From JAEUIX01 sp964611125 (GTDB lineage Bacteria; Planctomycetota; Phycisphaerae; Phycisphaerales; UBA1924), in assembly GCA_964611125.1 (NCBI GenBank), contig CAZSZO010000020.1, positions 1 to 64,000 of the forward strand: a DNA stretch of 64,000 nucleotides, given 5' to 3'. Numbering within the stretch: position 1 is the stretch's first letter; every line of letters begins with the position of its first letter. The notes below the pieces were generated by a model. The model was given only the letters and a program-made list of their open reading frames with translations, had not been told where the DNA came from and did not search any database. Shown piece after piece: positions 16,774-29,100 of the stretch. The position numbers and the translations under genes were made by a program.

Positions 16774-19533
16774 ATGCGATACGTCCGCCGAGTGTTCCTG
16801 CTGGCTTGCTTCGGGTCCGCCGTCGCCCTCGCCGCGCCCGGCGCGGCGGCCCAGCCCGTCTTTCAATCGGGCTCCGGCGGGGTGACCCTCTACCAGCGGT
16901 TTGATCGCTCCGGTCAGCAGCGCACGCCGGTGGCGCCGAACCTCAACCCCTTCCCGCTCCCGTCCTACGGCGCGTCGGTCTTTCAGCTCAATTCCACCAC
17001 GCACCCGCAAGGCAACATCGTTGCGGGGCCGCTGACCACCATCGGCCGGGCGGGCGTCGGGCAGGTCACTTCGCCCAACTTCTTCGGGGTCTCGTTCGCG
17101 ACGGGCACCAACATCCTGCAGCGCGGGAACGCCGACACCTCGCCCGGGGCCGCGGGCACGCTGACGATCGTCTTTGACGGGACGTGGATGATCGGCCCCT
17201 CGCCGATCACCGGGGTCACGGCCGGGGCCTTCACGAGCTTCCTGGGAACGCTCCCGGCCAACGCCGCGGCGTTCTCGCAGATCAATCTCGAGGCCGACTT
17301 CCAGTGGAAGCCGCCCGGGGCGGCGACGTTCTCGGCGTTGCGGCCGCCGATCCGGGCGTCGTCGCCGGCGGGCTCGGCGAGCGCCTTCTTCTTCCGGCGC
17401 CTGGCGGGAAACTTCGCGGCGTCGCCCAGCAACGTCGTGGGAGCATCCCCGTCGACCTTGCCCAGCGGCTCGACGGTGCGGATCTTCGGGTCGGTCAGCT
17501 TCCTGATTCACAACGACGGCGGCGAGGCCCTGAGCAAGACCGACCTGGCGATTCCCAACCCGCTCGACTTCCTGCCGCCAATGGGCATCCGGTATCGGCC
17601 GGTCGCGGTGGATCCGCCGGCGGAATTCGGCCTCATCAACTTCGACTGCCCCGGGCCGATCATCACGCCGCCGTTCGCGCTGGACGGCGAAGCGGTCGTC
17701 TGGCGGCGGATCGACCTCAGTCAGCCCGTGACCCGCGCCTCGGGGAACAACCTCACGCTCGCGACGGTCAGCCTGGGCGGTACGGGCCCGGCGTGGCTGG
17801 GGCTGTACAACGAGTTGGGCGGGCTGGTCGCCGCGGACGGGGTCAGCGGAGAGGGCCGGCGGTTCGGGCAGTTGTCGTTCGGCTTCGGCCGGCGGCCGGG
17901 GATCGGCGCGGACAGCGCTGACGCCGACGGGCGGAACGGGGAGCTCAACCCGGGCGTCTATTACCTGGCGATCGCCAATGAGGGCGCCACGTTCGGGGCC
18001 AGCCAGTTCAGCGTGACGCCCGGGCCCTTCCAGGAAGGCAACGCCGCGGCGGTGGCTGTGCAAACGAACCTGCCGGGCTGCCAGTCGCCCCCGCCGATAC
18101 CGCCAACAAGCTCGGCGATGCTGGGGACGCTGGCGGCGAGTGACGCCCGCTCGTTCGATCTGGCCCTTGACCCCACCGGGCCGACCTGGGTGACATTTGA
18201 ACTCTCTGAGCCGATCGCCTTTGATCGCCCGCGCGGGTTCCTGACGATCGACACCGGCGGCACGGCGGGGCCCGACACGGTGATCGGGCTGTACAACGCC
18301 GAGGGGGAGCCGGTGTCGGGCGAGTGGTTCGATGATGACTCCTACGGCGACGGGCTGTCGCAGCTTGATTTCCGCCAGGCTGGGGCGACGGTCGGCCCGA
18401 TCGGGCCGGCGCAGACGCCCCGGGACGGCCGGAACGGGCGGTCGCTCGCGGCGGGGCAGTACTACCTGACCGTGGCGACGCATCGGGCCCGGTTCGGGGT
18501 TCGCAAGTGGGATGTGCGCTCCGACACGCCTTCGGCCGCGGTGGTGCGCGTGAACATCCGCACCGGTGACGAGCCAACGCCGCTGGTCGACGGCTACCGC
18601 GATGAAAGCTACGGGCCGGCGCTGACCGTGCAGGATGCGCCGACGGCGTTCGGCGACTCGACGCTCGGCGGCGGCCGGTTCGCCAATGGCTCGGAGCTTG
18701 ATGCGCTGTACGCGCAGATCCGCGGGGAGACGCTGTATCTGCTGCTGACCGGGAACCTGGAATCGAACTTCAACAAGCTCGAGCTGTTCTTTGACACCGG
18801 GCCGGGCGGGCAGCGGGTGCTGCGGAGCGACAACGCGGAGGTGGACCGCGACGGCCTCAACCGCATGGCGGGGCTGAGCTTCGAGCCGGGCTTCCTCCCG
18901 GACCAGTACGTGTCGGTGACCGGCGGGGATGGCGGCGGGGGCGAGTATGCACTGTTCGTCAATTACGCGACACTGCCTGCGCAGGGGCGCGGGGTGGGCG
19001 TCTTTGTGGGCGGCTCGGACGGTTCGGGGGCGCCGCTGACGGGGGGCGACAACCGGCTGGGCCTGAGCGCCGCGATCAACAACGCCAACACCGGCGGCGT
19101 GACCGACGGCGCCGCCGACCCGCTCGCGGCTGAGGCGGTGGCGACCGGCGTTGAACTCGCGATCCCGCTGGCGGCGCTCGGGCAGCCGGTCGAGAGGCTG
19201 TGCGTGAGGGCGTTCATCAACGGGCGGGAGCATGATTTTGTGAGCAACCAGTTTCTGGGCGGGCTGGGAACGGCGACGAATCTGGGCGAGCCGCGCGAGG
19301 TCAACCTGAGCTTGTTCCGAACCGCCTGCGTGCCGGTGATCGGGCGTGTGCCGGTCGCTTGCCCGGCGGACTTCAACGGTGACGGCTTCGTGAACCCGGA
19401 TGACCTGTCGGATTACATCACGGCGTACTTCCAGTCTCCGCCCGACCCGCGCACGGACTACAACGACGACGGGCGGATCGACCCCGACGATTTGTCGGAC
19501 ATCATCGTGGCGTACTTCACGGCGTGCGGCTGA
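16774..19533 (+). CDS. large secreted protein with PPC-like repeats and GC-type dockerin-like tail
   Basis: A 919-residue exported protein. Signal peptide residues 1-~28 (VRRVFLLACFGSAVALAAPG, AAAQ cleavage). Two internal beta-domains share the pattern of a long strand followed by YYLAIAN/YYLTVAT, like bacterial pre-peptidase domains, each ~170 residues. A later domain starting at GYRDESYGPAL is common in this lineage but unnamed to me. Residues 863-918 are two EF-hand-like repeats (DFNGDGFVNPDDLSDYI and DYNDDGRIDPDDLSDII) bounded by Cys863 and Cys918. ATG at 16774 is preferred; a TTG two codons earlier also fits the GGGGGAG site. Confidence 0.85.
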   Translation: MRYVRRVFLLACFGSAVALAAPGAAAQPVFQSGSGGVTLYQRFDRSGQQRTPVAPNLNPFPLPSYGASVFQLNSTTHPQGNIVAGPLTTIGRAGVGQVTSPNFFGVSFATGTNILQRGNADTSPGAAGTLTIVFDGTWMIGPSPITGVTAGAFTSFLGTLPANAAAFSQINLEADFQWKPPGAATFSALRPPIRASSPAGSASAFFFRRLAGNFAASPSNVVGASPSTLPSGSTVRIFGSVSFLIHNDGGEALSKTDLAIPNPLDFLPPMGIRYRPVAVDPPAEFGLINFDCPGPIITPPFALDGEAVVWRRIDLSQPVTRASGNNLTLATVSLGGTGPAWLGLYNELGGLVAADGVSGEGRRFGQLSFGFGRRPGIGADSADADGRNGELNPGVYYLAIANEGATFGASQFSVTPGPFQEGNAAAVAVQTNLPGCQSPPPIPPTSSAMLGTLAASDARSFDLALDPTGPTWVTFELSEPIAFDRPRGFLTIDTGGTAGPDTVIGLYNAEGEPVSGEWFDDDSYGDGLSQLDFRQAGATVGPIGPAQTPRDGRNGRSLAAGQYYLTVATHRARFGVRKWDVRSDTPSAAVVRVNIRTGDEPTPLVDGYRDESYGPALTVQDAPTAFGDSTLGGGRFANGSELDALYAQIRGETLYLLLTGNLESNFNKLELFFDTGPGGQRVLRSDNAEVDRDGLNRMAGLSFEPGFLPDQYVSVTGGDGGGGEYALFVNYATLPAQGRGVGVFVGGSDGSGAPLTGGDNRLGLSAAINNANTGGVTDGAADPLAAEAVATGVELAIPLAALGQPVERLCVRAFINGREHDFVSNQFLGGLGTATNLGEPREVNLSLFRTACVPVIGRVPVACPADFNGDGFVNPDDLSDYITAYFQSPPDPRTDYNDDGRIDPDDLSDIIVAYFTACG

Positions 19534-20209
19534 CCGGCTCGGGCGGGCCGGCGGCGGTGAGCTCAATAGGCGTCGGCCGGCGGTGGGGCTGGCGGGCGGA
19601 CGACGGGCCGGGACGCCGCGCGGGCGGGCGGAGCGGCGGATGGAGATCGGGCGAAGCGGGGGCGCCAGGCACAGCGGCGGCATTGGGCGCTGCGGGCGGA
19701 GCCGCGACTGACCGACCCGCCTGCGGCGGGGTCGCGGCGTGCGGCTGGCGGGCATCGTCAGGCGTCGCTGCGATGGACGGGGGCGGAGGCGGGGCTGCCT
19801 GCACGGCGGGCGGCGGGGCTGGGGCCGGCGGGTTGCGGAGGAGGGCGGTGGCGGCGCGGCAGAGGGCGGCGCTCTCGGGGGCGGCCAACGAGCCGGAGAG
19901 GACGCGGGTGAGCGCGTCATAGGCGATGGCGTAGGCCTGGGCGTGCTTGAGCTGGGCCCGCCGGAGCATCAGGGCGTGGAGCGATTCGAGTGCCGCGGCG
20001 ATCCGCGGGGAGGCGACCCACTCGGCGAGGTCCTGCATGGAGATGCCGGCCTCGGCGGCGATCTGCGTGAGCGGAAGCCCGGAATCGAGGAGCTGACCGA
20101 CGAGACGGTCCTCGACATCGAGATCGAGGATCGGACGGGGGGGTGTGTGGGTCTGGGGCGCGGTCTGGTTCTGGGGCGGACTGGCCGGGCTGGGGTGTTC
20201 GGCTTTCAT
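19517..20209 (-). CDS. hypothetical protein with HTH-like segment and Pro/Ala-rich tail
   Basis: A 230-residue protein. Residues ~30-80 read DVEDRLVGQLLDSGLPLTQIAAEAGISMQDLAEWVASP, a helix-turn-helix-like pattern resembling small DNA-binding or terminase-like domains. A helical region to ~130 follows, then a ~100-residue Pro/Ala-rich disordered tail. The ATG at 20209 gives the best N-terminus; the frame opens further upstream with no family character. It overlaps the end of the convergent dockerin gene by 17 bases. Function unknown. Confidence 0.6.
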   Translation of the reverse strand: MKAEHPSPASPPQNQTAPQTHTPPRPILDLDVEDRLVGQLLDSGLPLTQIAAEAGISMQDLAEWVASPRIAAALESLHALMLRRAQLKHAQAYAIAYDALTRVLSGSLAAPESAALCRAATALLRNPPAPAPPPAVQAAPPPPPSIAATPDDARQPHAATPPQAGRSVAAPPAAPNAAAVPGAPASPDLHPPLRPPARRPGPSSARQPHRRPTPIELTAAGPPEPVSRTP

Positions 20210-20375
20210 GCGGAGAGCATCAGCGACGCCATCGGGAAGGCAAGGGCTGGCCCCGCGATGACCGCAAGATGGCGCGCGCCGGCGGCCTGTGGGCGCGAGA
20301 TTCACGGAGCTGGGCGGGGAGGGACCGTCCGCGGGGCCGGCTGCGCGGGCTGCGGAGACGGAGACGCGGAGGCGG

Positions 20376-20403
20376 TTGACCCCGGCGGCGGCTGTGCAAT
20401 GAT
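20376..20403 (+). promoter_or_regulatory. putative sigma70-type promoter of glnN
   Basis: TTGACC (20376-20381) and AATGAT (20398-20403) are separated by 16 bases and lie ~100 bases before the glnN start. The match to the consensus is moderate and the surrounding GC content is high, so this is tentative. Confidence 0.35.
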
Positions 20404-20500
20404 GGTGCTCCGCGGCCGCGGGAGACTGTGCTGAACAGTTCCGCGAGCGCGGGCGTCAAGGCGCCGACCGTACCGAGTGTTCGCGATCTCTGGAGAAGCC

Positions 20501-22699
<2,199 letters not shown>

Positions 22700-22730
22700 T
22701 TGCGGCGGCGGGTTTTGGATGGTTCATGAG

Positions 22731-22762
22731 GGCCGCGTCGGCTTGCCCGGCGCGGCCTTTTT
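22731..22762 (+). terminator. Rho-independent terminator of glnN
   Basis: An 11-bp stem (GGCCGCGTCGG with CCGGCGCGGCC, one G-U pair) with a 5-base loop is followed by five T. It lies 31 bases after the glnN stop. Confidence 0.85.
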
Positions 22763-22813
22763 CCTGCGCACCGGCGGGCCCTGTGGGAGGGCGAGGAAAG
22801 AGCGTCGTACACT

Positions 22814-23317
22814 GTGGGCGTGAAGGCGGCACGGGACATGCTGGCGAGGGGCGCGGCGGCGGCGATCGCCTGCGCGACGCTGTGGGCGGCGGCAGGCCTG
22901 GGCGGATGCGCGGCCTCGCGCCAGGAGCTGGTGGTGAGCGTGCGCGACGCCCGGACCAAGGCGCCGGCGGCCGGGGTGTCGGTGAGGCTGACGCTCCTGA
23001 ACCCGCAGCACGCGCTGAGGCCGGCGGACTATCGGCGGTGGATCCTGGGCATGGAGAAAGACGGCCCGCCGGTGCTGACCAACGACGCGGGGCGGGCGGT
23101 GGTGCGGGCGCCGAGCGACCGGCCGTTCCTGGTCACGGTGATGGGGCCGGATCTGCAGCCGGAGACGTGGTATCTGCGGGAGTTCGACTCGGCGGCGGGC
23201 GAGGGGCCGTTTCCGGCGACAGAGTGGCTTGCGGCGCCGGCGGGGCGGGAGCCGGCGGACGCGGGTGCAGCCGATGGCGCGGCGACGTACGAGGTTCGAA
23301 TAGGCGAGCCGGAATGA
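22814..23317 (+). CDS. hypothetical lipoprotein
   Basis: A 167-residue exported protein with lipobox LGGC; the Cys would be residue 32 with the GTG start at 22814, or residue 24 if the ATG at 22838 is used. Neither start has a good ribosome site. The mature part looks like a single beta-sandwich domain (ELVVSVRDARTKAPAAGVSVRL), the pattern of carboxypeptidase-regulatory or transthyretin-like folds. Function unknown. Confidence 0.6.
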   Translation: MGVKAARDMLARGAAAAIACATLWAAAGLGGCAASRQELVVSVRDARTKAPAAGVSVRLTLLNPQHALRPADYRRWILGMEKDGPPVLTNDAGRAVVRAPSDRPFLVTVMGPDLQPETWYLREFDSAAGEGPFPATEWLAAPAGREPADAGAADGAATYEVRIGEPE

Positions 23318-23424
23318 GCGCGGGGAGGTTGCCGCGCGGGCGCCGCGGAGGCGGGTGTGCGAGGTCGCGGGTTAGAGCGAGTCAGCGCGGACTAGCGGTG
23401 GTCGGAGGGGTAAGGGGGTGGTTG

Positions 23425-23497
23425 GGCCCTGTAGCTCAGCGGATAGAGCAGGCGACTCATAATCGCTTGGTCCCGGGTTCGAATCCCGGCGGGGCCA
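23425..23497 (+). tRNA. tRNA-Ile2 with CAT anticodon (lysidine-type)
   Basis: A full cloverleaf: acceptor GGCCCTG/CGGGGCC (one G-U pair), D stem GCTC/GAGC, anticodon arm GGCGA-CTCATAA-TCGCT and T arm CCGGG-TTCGAAT-CCCGG. Discriminator A is at 23497; CCA is not encoded. The anticodon CAT would be Met by default, but the anticodon arm and flanks match E. coli ileX, as I recall it, whose C34 is changed to lysidine to read AUA. It ends one base before the stop of the convergent binding-protein gene. Confidence 0.9.
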
Positions 23498-23498
23498 G

Positions 23499-24521
23499 TC
23501 AATAGACCGAGTCGGGGAAGTAGTGCTGCTTGGCGTTCTCGGGGGTGATGAGCTCGACATCGAGGAGCAGGTGCTTGGGGAAGAACTGGAGCACTTCGTC
23601 CTTCTTGCCGTCGCGCAGCACGCTGACGGCGGTGTGGATGCCGGTGGCGATCATGCTGGGGGGATAGGTGATGTTGGCGGGGACGAGGGGGTCCTTGTCC
23701 ATGACGAGTTTGACGACTTCCTTCATGCCGGCGCCGCCGAAGAGCCAGAGTTCCTTCTCGCGCTTGGCTTCCTTCACGGCCTGCATGGCGCCCATGAGAA
23801 TGTCGTCATCCTGAGCCCAGACGGCGTCGATCTTGGGGTGCTTGGTGAGCAGGTTCTGCATGACCGAGAGGCCCTTCTCGCGGCTCCACATGGCGGGCTG
23901 GGTGTCGAGGATCTTGATCTCGGGGTAGTCGGCGAAGACCTCCTTGGCGGCCGTGACGCGGTCGGTGTCGACGGTGCAGGGAATGCCGGTGAGGATCACC
24001 AGGTTGGTCTTCTTTTCCTTCTTCATCTTCTCAGCGATGTACTGGGCGCTCTTGCGGCCGAAGGCCTTGTTGTCGCCTTCGAGGAAGATGTCGGCCACGG
24101 GCTCGAGGAAGCCGCGGTCGACGTTGACAATGAGAACGCCTTCCTTCTTGACCTTCTTGGCGATGGGGGTGAGCGGGGCCGACTCGGTGGCGAGGATGAC
24201 CAGGCCGTCGATGCCCTTGGTGAGCATGTTCTCGACGTCGGTGATCTGCTTCTCGGGGGTCGCGGCGGTGGAGTAGACCCACTCGATCTGCGGGTGCATG
24301 GCCATGGCCCGCTTGGCCCAGTAGCCGACGCCGGCGGTCCAGCCGTGGTCGGCAGCGGGGACGGAGACGCCGATGCGGATCTTCTTGGCGGCGGGGGTGG
24401 ACGCGGCGGGGGGCGTCGCCTTGGCGCCGGCGGGCTGGGCCGCGGCCGGCGCGGCGTAGGCCGCGAGGAACCCGGCGAAGGCGATGGACCCGGCGAGAGC
24501 GAAGTTCGACCACGTGTTCAT
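23499..24521 (-). CDS. periplasmic sugar-binding protein of an ABC importer (ribose type)
   Basis: A 340-residue exported protein with signal peptide to ~28 (AAPAAAQP) and a type 1 periplasmic-binding fold. Motifs include KIRIGVSVPAADHGWTAGV, MLTKGIDGLVI, VLIVNVDRGF and KIDAVWAQDDDIL, as in RbsB-like proteins. The encoded permease lies directly upstream on the same strand with a 58-base gap. The sugar cannot be deduced. The gene ends one base from the tRNA on the other strand, leaving no room for a separate terminator. Confidence 0.92.
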   Translation of the reverse strand: MNTWSNFALAGSIAFAGFLAAYAAPAAAQPAGAKATPPAASTPAAKKIRIGVSVPAADHGWTAGVGYWAKRAMAMHPQIEWVYSTAATPEKQITDVENMLTKGIDGLVILATESAPLTPIAKKVKKEGVLIVNVDRGFLEPVADIFLEGDNKAFGRKSAQYIAEKMKKEKKTNLVILTGIPCTVDTDRVTAAKEVFADYPEIKILDTQPAMWSREKGLSVMQNLLTKHPKIDAVWAQDDDILMGAMQAVKEAKREKELWLFGGAGMKEVVKLVMDKDPLVPANITYPPSMIATGIHTAVSVLRDGKKDEVLQFFPKHLLLDVELITPENAKQHYFPDSVY

Positions 24522-24579
24522 AAGGGGCTCCGGGGCGACTTTGAGAGATGCGGACGAGAAATCGGGTGCGGGGACGCGC

Positions 24580-25617
24580 TCAGCCGGCGCGCTGGAGGCG
24601 CTGAATGAGCACGGCCCCGATGATGATACAGCCTTTGACGAGGCCCTGGATGTGGTTCTCGATGCTGAGCATGGTCATGGTGTTGCCGATGACGCCCAGC
24701 AGGAGGACGCCGATGACGGTGCCGAGGACCGAGCCGCGGCCGCCGTTCATGGAGGCGCCGCCGACGACGACGGCGGCGATGGCGTCGAGTTCGTACATCT
24801 GGCCGATGGAGGCGGAGGCGATGGAATTGAGACGGGCGCTGGTGAGGATGGCGGCGACGCCGCACATTAGGCCGCAGAAGGCGTAGACGATGAGGTTGAC
24901 GCGTCCGACGGGGACGCCGGCGTAGCGGGCGGCGACGGCGTTGCCGCCCACGGCGAAGACCCAGCGGCCGAGGACGGTGCGGCGGAGGAGGAACTCGGCG
25001 AAGAAGGCGAGGGAGAGGAAGGTGATGGTGGGCCAGCCGAGCTCGATGGCCCGGCCGCGGGAGTTCTGGATGAAAGGGAGGGTGAGGCCGCTGGAGCCGA
25101 AGTCGCCGAAGGCGGAGACGGCGGAGCGGATCTCGCCGCCGTCAGCGCGGTAGAGGATGATGGAGCGGTAGGCGGCCATGGTGCCGACGGTGACGATGAA
25201 CGGTGCGACGCGCCCGAGGACGATGACGCCGCCGTTGACGAGGCCGAGGAGGGGACCGCCCAGGAGCATGACGGAGACGCCGGCGGCGATGCCGAGGGCG
25301 GGGGAGCCAGAGGACTGGGCGACGAGGTTCATGACCTGGATGCCCAGGCCGCCCAGGAGGGCGACGGCGGAGCCGACGGAGAGATCGACGCCGCCCAGGA
25401 TGATGACCCAGGTCATGCCGACGGCGACGATGCCGACAAAGGACATCTGGTTGACGATGTTGAAGAAGTTCTCGGGCTTGCGGAAGTCGGGGCTGGCGAT
25501 GGAGACGGCGAGGACCAGCAGCACGAGGGTGAGCAGGGGCCCGAGCTTCAGGAAGAGGCTGAGGAGCCGGGTGAGGAGCGGGCTGGAGTCGGTCTGGGGA
25601 AGCATGCGGGCGGGCAT
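24580..25617 (-). CDS. ABC transporter permease (RbsC/branched-chain family)
   Basis: A 345-residue membrane protein with about ten hydrophobic segments and the family motifs TWVIILGGVDLSVGS, NTMTMLSIENHIQGLVKG and AVVVGGASMNGGRGSVLGT. It should form the channel for the sugar delivered by the binding protein downstream. The start at 25617 is chosen among nearby ATGs; all lack a clear ribosome site. No ATP-binding subunit lies next to it, which is unusual because rbsA-like genes normally precede the permease. Confidence 0.9.
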   Translation of the reverse strand: MPARMLPQTDSSPLLTRLLSLFLKLGPLLTLVLLVLAVSIASPDFRKPENFFNIVNQMSFVGIVAVGMTWVIILGGVDLSVGSAVALLGGLGIQVMNLVAQSSGSPALGIAAGVSVMLLGGPLLGLVNGGVIVLGRVAPFIVTVGTMAAYRSIILYRADGGEIRSAVSAFGDFGSSGLTLPFIQNSRGRAIELGWPTITFLSLAFFAEFLLRRTVLGRWVFAVGGNAVAARYAGVPVGRVNLIVYAFCGLMCGVAAILTSARLNSIASASIGQMYELDAIAAVVVGGASMNGGRGSVLGTVIGVLLLGVIGNTMTMLSIENHIQGLVKGCIIIGAVLIQRLQRAG

Positions 25618-26191
25618 GCTAACGCGGACGGGCGCGCGGCGCCAAGGCGGAGGGGGCTGATGTGCGCTTTGAGGGGAGGGCGCGGGTCGCGCGTCGATCG
25701 GGCGGAGCAATATGGGGATTTGGGCGGATGGGGTGCGAGGTTCGGCATGCCGACCCGATGACCGATTTGGGTTGCGGGGGCGCGACCCGCAGCAGCACCG
25801 ACCGCCGGACGGCGGTCGGTGGCACGGGGGTGTGTTCCGTGTCTCCGGTGGCTGGCGGGCGGCTCCTTCTCGGCGAGACTGCGGGCCGGAGGGGTGGGGC
25901 CCGGCGGCGCCCCGTCATCGCGGGAGGCGGACGGGGGGGCGCGGGGGATTCGGGGCAGGAGGATGACCGTTCGTCCGGCGGGGGAGCGAGAATGGGCAAT
26001 TGCTGTCCCGATGCAACGGTCGGGGGACAACGAACGTATCAAGATCGGCGATTCCGCCGCGGCCTGGGGACAGGTCGGTTGACGCGCAGTGCTGACGAGC
26101 CGGCGGCTGACGTGCCCGATTGCTCAACTGCCCAAAGACTGAACGAGCATCGGGCGGACCTTCGGACGCCCAAAGGGAAGGACGATTCAAC
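25618..26191. other. 574-bp divergent intergenic region
   Basis: No coding pattern is convincing here. It separates the ribose-type permease from the M36 peptidase and must contain promoters for both. It holds a long GC hairpin repeat (25794-25821) and otherwise G-rich unique sequence. Confidence 0.6.
25794..25821. repeat. palindromic intergenic repeat, copy 1
   Basis: Arms CACCGACCGCC and GGCGGTCGGTG (11 bp, perfect) flank a GGAC loop. The 25 bases 25794-25818 are identical to 37445-37469. It looks like a REP-type element. Confidence 0.8.
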
Positions 26192-29100
26192 GTGCGAGAT
26201 CACATGAGCTTCGGCATTGGTTGTTCATGGATGGTCATCTCCGCCGGCGTGCTGGCGGGGCTGGCGGGGTCAGCGCAGGCGGCGTGGGTGGAGGGCGCGG
26301 CGGAGGGTGAGACCCGGCGCGGGGTGGTGAACGGCGGCTGGGTCTCGGACAGCGGGCTGCCTTTCTTCGATATCCGGACCGACGCCGAGGGCCTGCCGAC
26401 GGCGGCGGTGACGGAGGCGATCCTGAAGGCCGAAGGACGCGCGGCGAAACGGGCGCTGGCGCTGCGGCTTCTGGAGAGCCGGGTGGCCGGCGGCGAGGTG
26501 ACGGCGGATGAGGACCAGTTCTTCGGGACGCCGGGGTTCGTGCGCTCGACGCGGTCGTTTCTGACGGGCCCGGCGAAGGAGGGCCCGCGGGACGCGGTGC
26601 GGGCGTTTGTGGGGGACTATCGCGGGCTGATGGAGGTGAGCGGCGATGAGGTCGCGCGGGCGCGGGTGGCGCGGGAGTATGTCACGGCCCACAACGGGGT
26701 GACGCACCTGACGTTTCAGCAGCAGATCGCGGGAGTGGACCTGTTCGGCTGCCAGCTGAAGGCGAACGTGGCGGCGAACGGGGCGCTTGTGAACATCTCA
26801 AGCACGATGCTGAACCGGCCGGAGGGGGATTTTGCTACGCCGGCGGTGGTGATTTCGGACCTGGAGGCGATTTACGCCGCGGCGGCGAATGTAGGCGTAA
26901 CGCTGACGGACATTCCGGCGGCGACTGGGGAGGGGGAGGGGGCGAGCCTGAAGCGGACGTGGGTCGGGGGCGCGGAAGTTGCGGGGGACTTTGGCTTACG
27001 GCCTGACGAGACGGTCGTGACGGAGCTGGTGTACTTCCCGCTGACGCGCGACGAGATCCGCCCGGCATGGATGGTGGTGACGCCGGTCAAGGGGATCGGG
27101 CACACGTACGACATCGTGGTGGATGCGACGGATGGGACGGTGCTGTGGCGGCACAATCGGCTGGTATCGGACACGACGCAGGCGATGAGCTTCCGGGTGT
27201 ACAGCGCGGCGGACAATCCGCAGCCGCTGTCGCCCAGCCGGGCGACGCCGGACGGGTTTCAGGCGCCGTTCGTGGCGCGGGAGTTCGTGGTGGTGCAGCC
27301 CTCGGATGTGAGCGCGTTTTCGCCCAACGGGTGGATCAACGACGGGAACAGGGAGACGGTGGGGAACAATGTTGATGCGCACCTGGATGTGAATGCTGAC
27401 AACGTGGCGGATACGCCGCGGCCCAACGGGGGCGCGGGCCGGGTGTTCGACTTCCCGCTGGACACGACGCAGGCGCCCAGCACGTACCAGGACGCGGCGG
27501 TGACGCAATTGTTCTACCGGGCGAACGTCTTCCACGACCGGCTGTACGCGATGGGCTTTGACGAGGCGGCGGGGAACTTCCAGACGAGCAACTTCGGTCG
27601 GGGCGGGGTGGGTGGCGATGCGGTGCAGGCGGACGCGCAGGACGGGGCGGGGACGAACAACGCGAACTTCAGCACGACCGGCACGGACGGGAGTTCGGCA
27701 AGGGTGCAGATGTTCGTGTTCACGGGGGCGTCGCCCGACCGGGATGGGTCGCTTGACGGGGACATCGTGTACCACGAGCTGGCGCACGGGCTGTCAATCC
27801 GGCTGCACGGGGGGTTGTCGGGGTCGCAGCCGGGCGGGCAGGGAGAGGGGTGGAGCGACTTCTTCGGGATCTGTCTGCTGGCCCAGGCGAGCGACGACCC
27901 GGATGCGAACTACGCGACGGGTCCGTACGCGACGTTTCTGCTGGGCGGGACGCTGACGAACAACTTCTACTTCGGGATTCGGCGGTTTCCGTATTCGACG
28001 AGCTTCAGCGTGAACCCGCTGACGTTTGCGGATATCGATCCGGCGCAGCAGGCGTTCCCGGCGGGGGTCCCGCGGAGCACGGCGATCGGCAACACGGCCA
28101 ACGAGGTGCATAACCAGGGCGAGGTGTGGTGCAACGCGCTGCTGGAGGGGCGGGCGGCGCTGTGGCGGCAGATGGGCTTTGCGGGCAATCAGCTGATGAT
28201 GCAGCTGGTGGTGGACGGGATGAAGCTGGCGCCGAACAACCCGACGTTCCTGCAGTCGCGGGACGCGATTCTGCAGGCGGATCTGGTGAACAACGGCGGA
28301 GCGAACTCGGTGGCGCTCTGGAGCGCTTTTGCGCGGCGTGGGATGGGGGCCGGGGCGACGTCGCCCGGGAGCAACACGACGAGCGGGGTGGGCGAGGCCT
28401 TCGACGTGCCGCAGCGGGTTGACTTCAGCTACCCCGACGGGCTGCCGGCGAGCGTGCGGCCCGGGGAGGCGACGACGCTGCGGGTCAGTACGCAGGCGAC
28501 GAATCTGTCGATCCTGGCGGGGAGCGGGTCGCTGGTGTACTCGGTGGGCGGGGGCGCGGCGGCTTCGGTGGCGCTTGAGGAACTGGGGGCGGGGCAGTAC
28601 CGCGCGACGATCCCCGCGCAGCTGTGCGGGCCGGATGTCAGGTATTACCTGTCGCTGAACACCACAGCCGGTCTGCGGACCGACCCGAGCGGGGCGCCGG
28701 GCTCGAGCTACGCGGCGCCGATCGTGAGCTCGCAGATCGTGCCGCTGGCCGATGACTTTGAGAGCGACCGCGGCTGGACGGTGGGGCCGACGACGGCGTC
28801 GAGCGGGGCGTGGGTGCGGGTGGACCCCAACGGAACGGCGGCGGCGCCCGGAGACGACAACACGGTGGGCGGGACGCAGTGCTTCGTGACCGGGCAGGGG
28901 ACACCCGGCGGGTCGCTGGGCGAGGCGGACGTCGATAACGGGCTGACCACGCTGGTGAGCCCGCTGATCAACGGCGCGGGATTGACGGATGTGACGGTGT
29001 CGTACGCGCGGTGGTACTCCAACGGGACGGGGCAGGCGCCCTTCGCCGATACGTTCCGGGTGGATGTGTCGGTGAACAACGGGGCGAGCTGGACGAACGC

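Noticed and set aside
16309..19920. A 1203-codon open frame on the minus strand
   Set aside because: It is antisense to the dockerin-tailed gene, Arg/Pro/Ala-rich, and has no domain; high GC removes stops.
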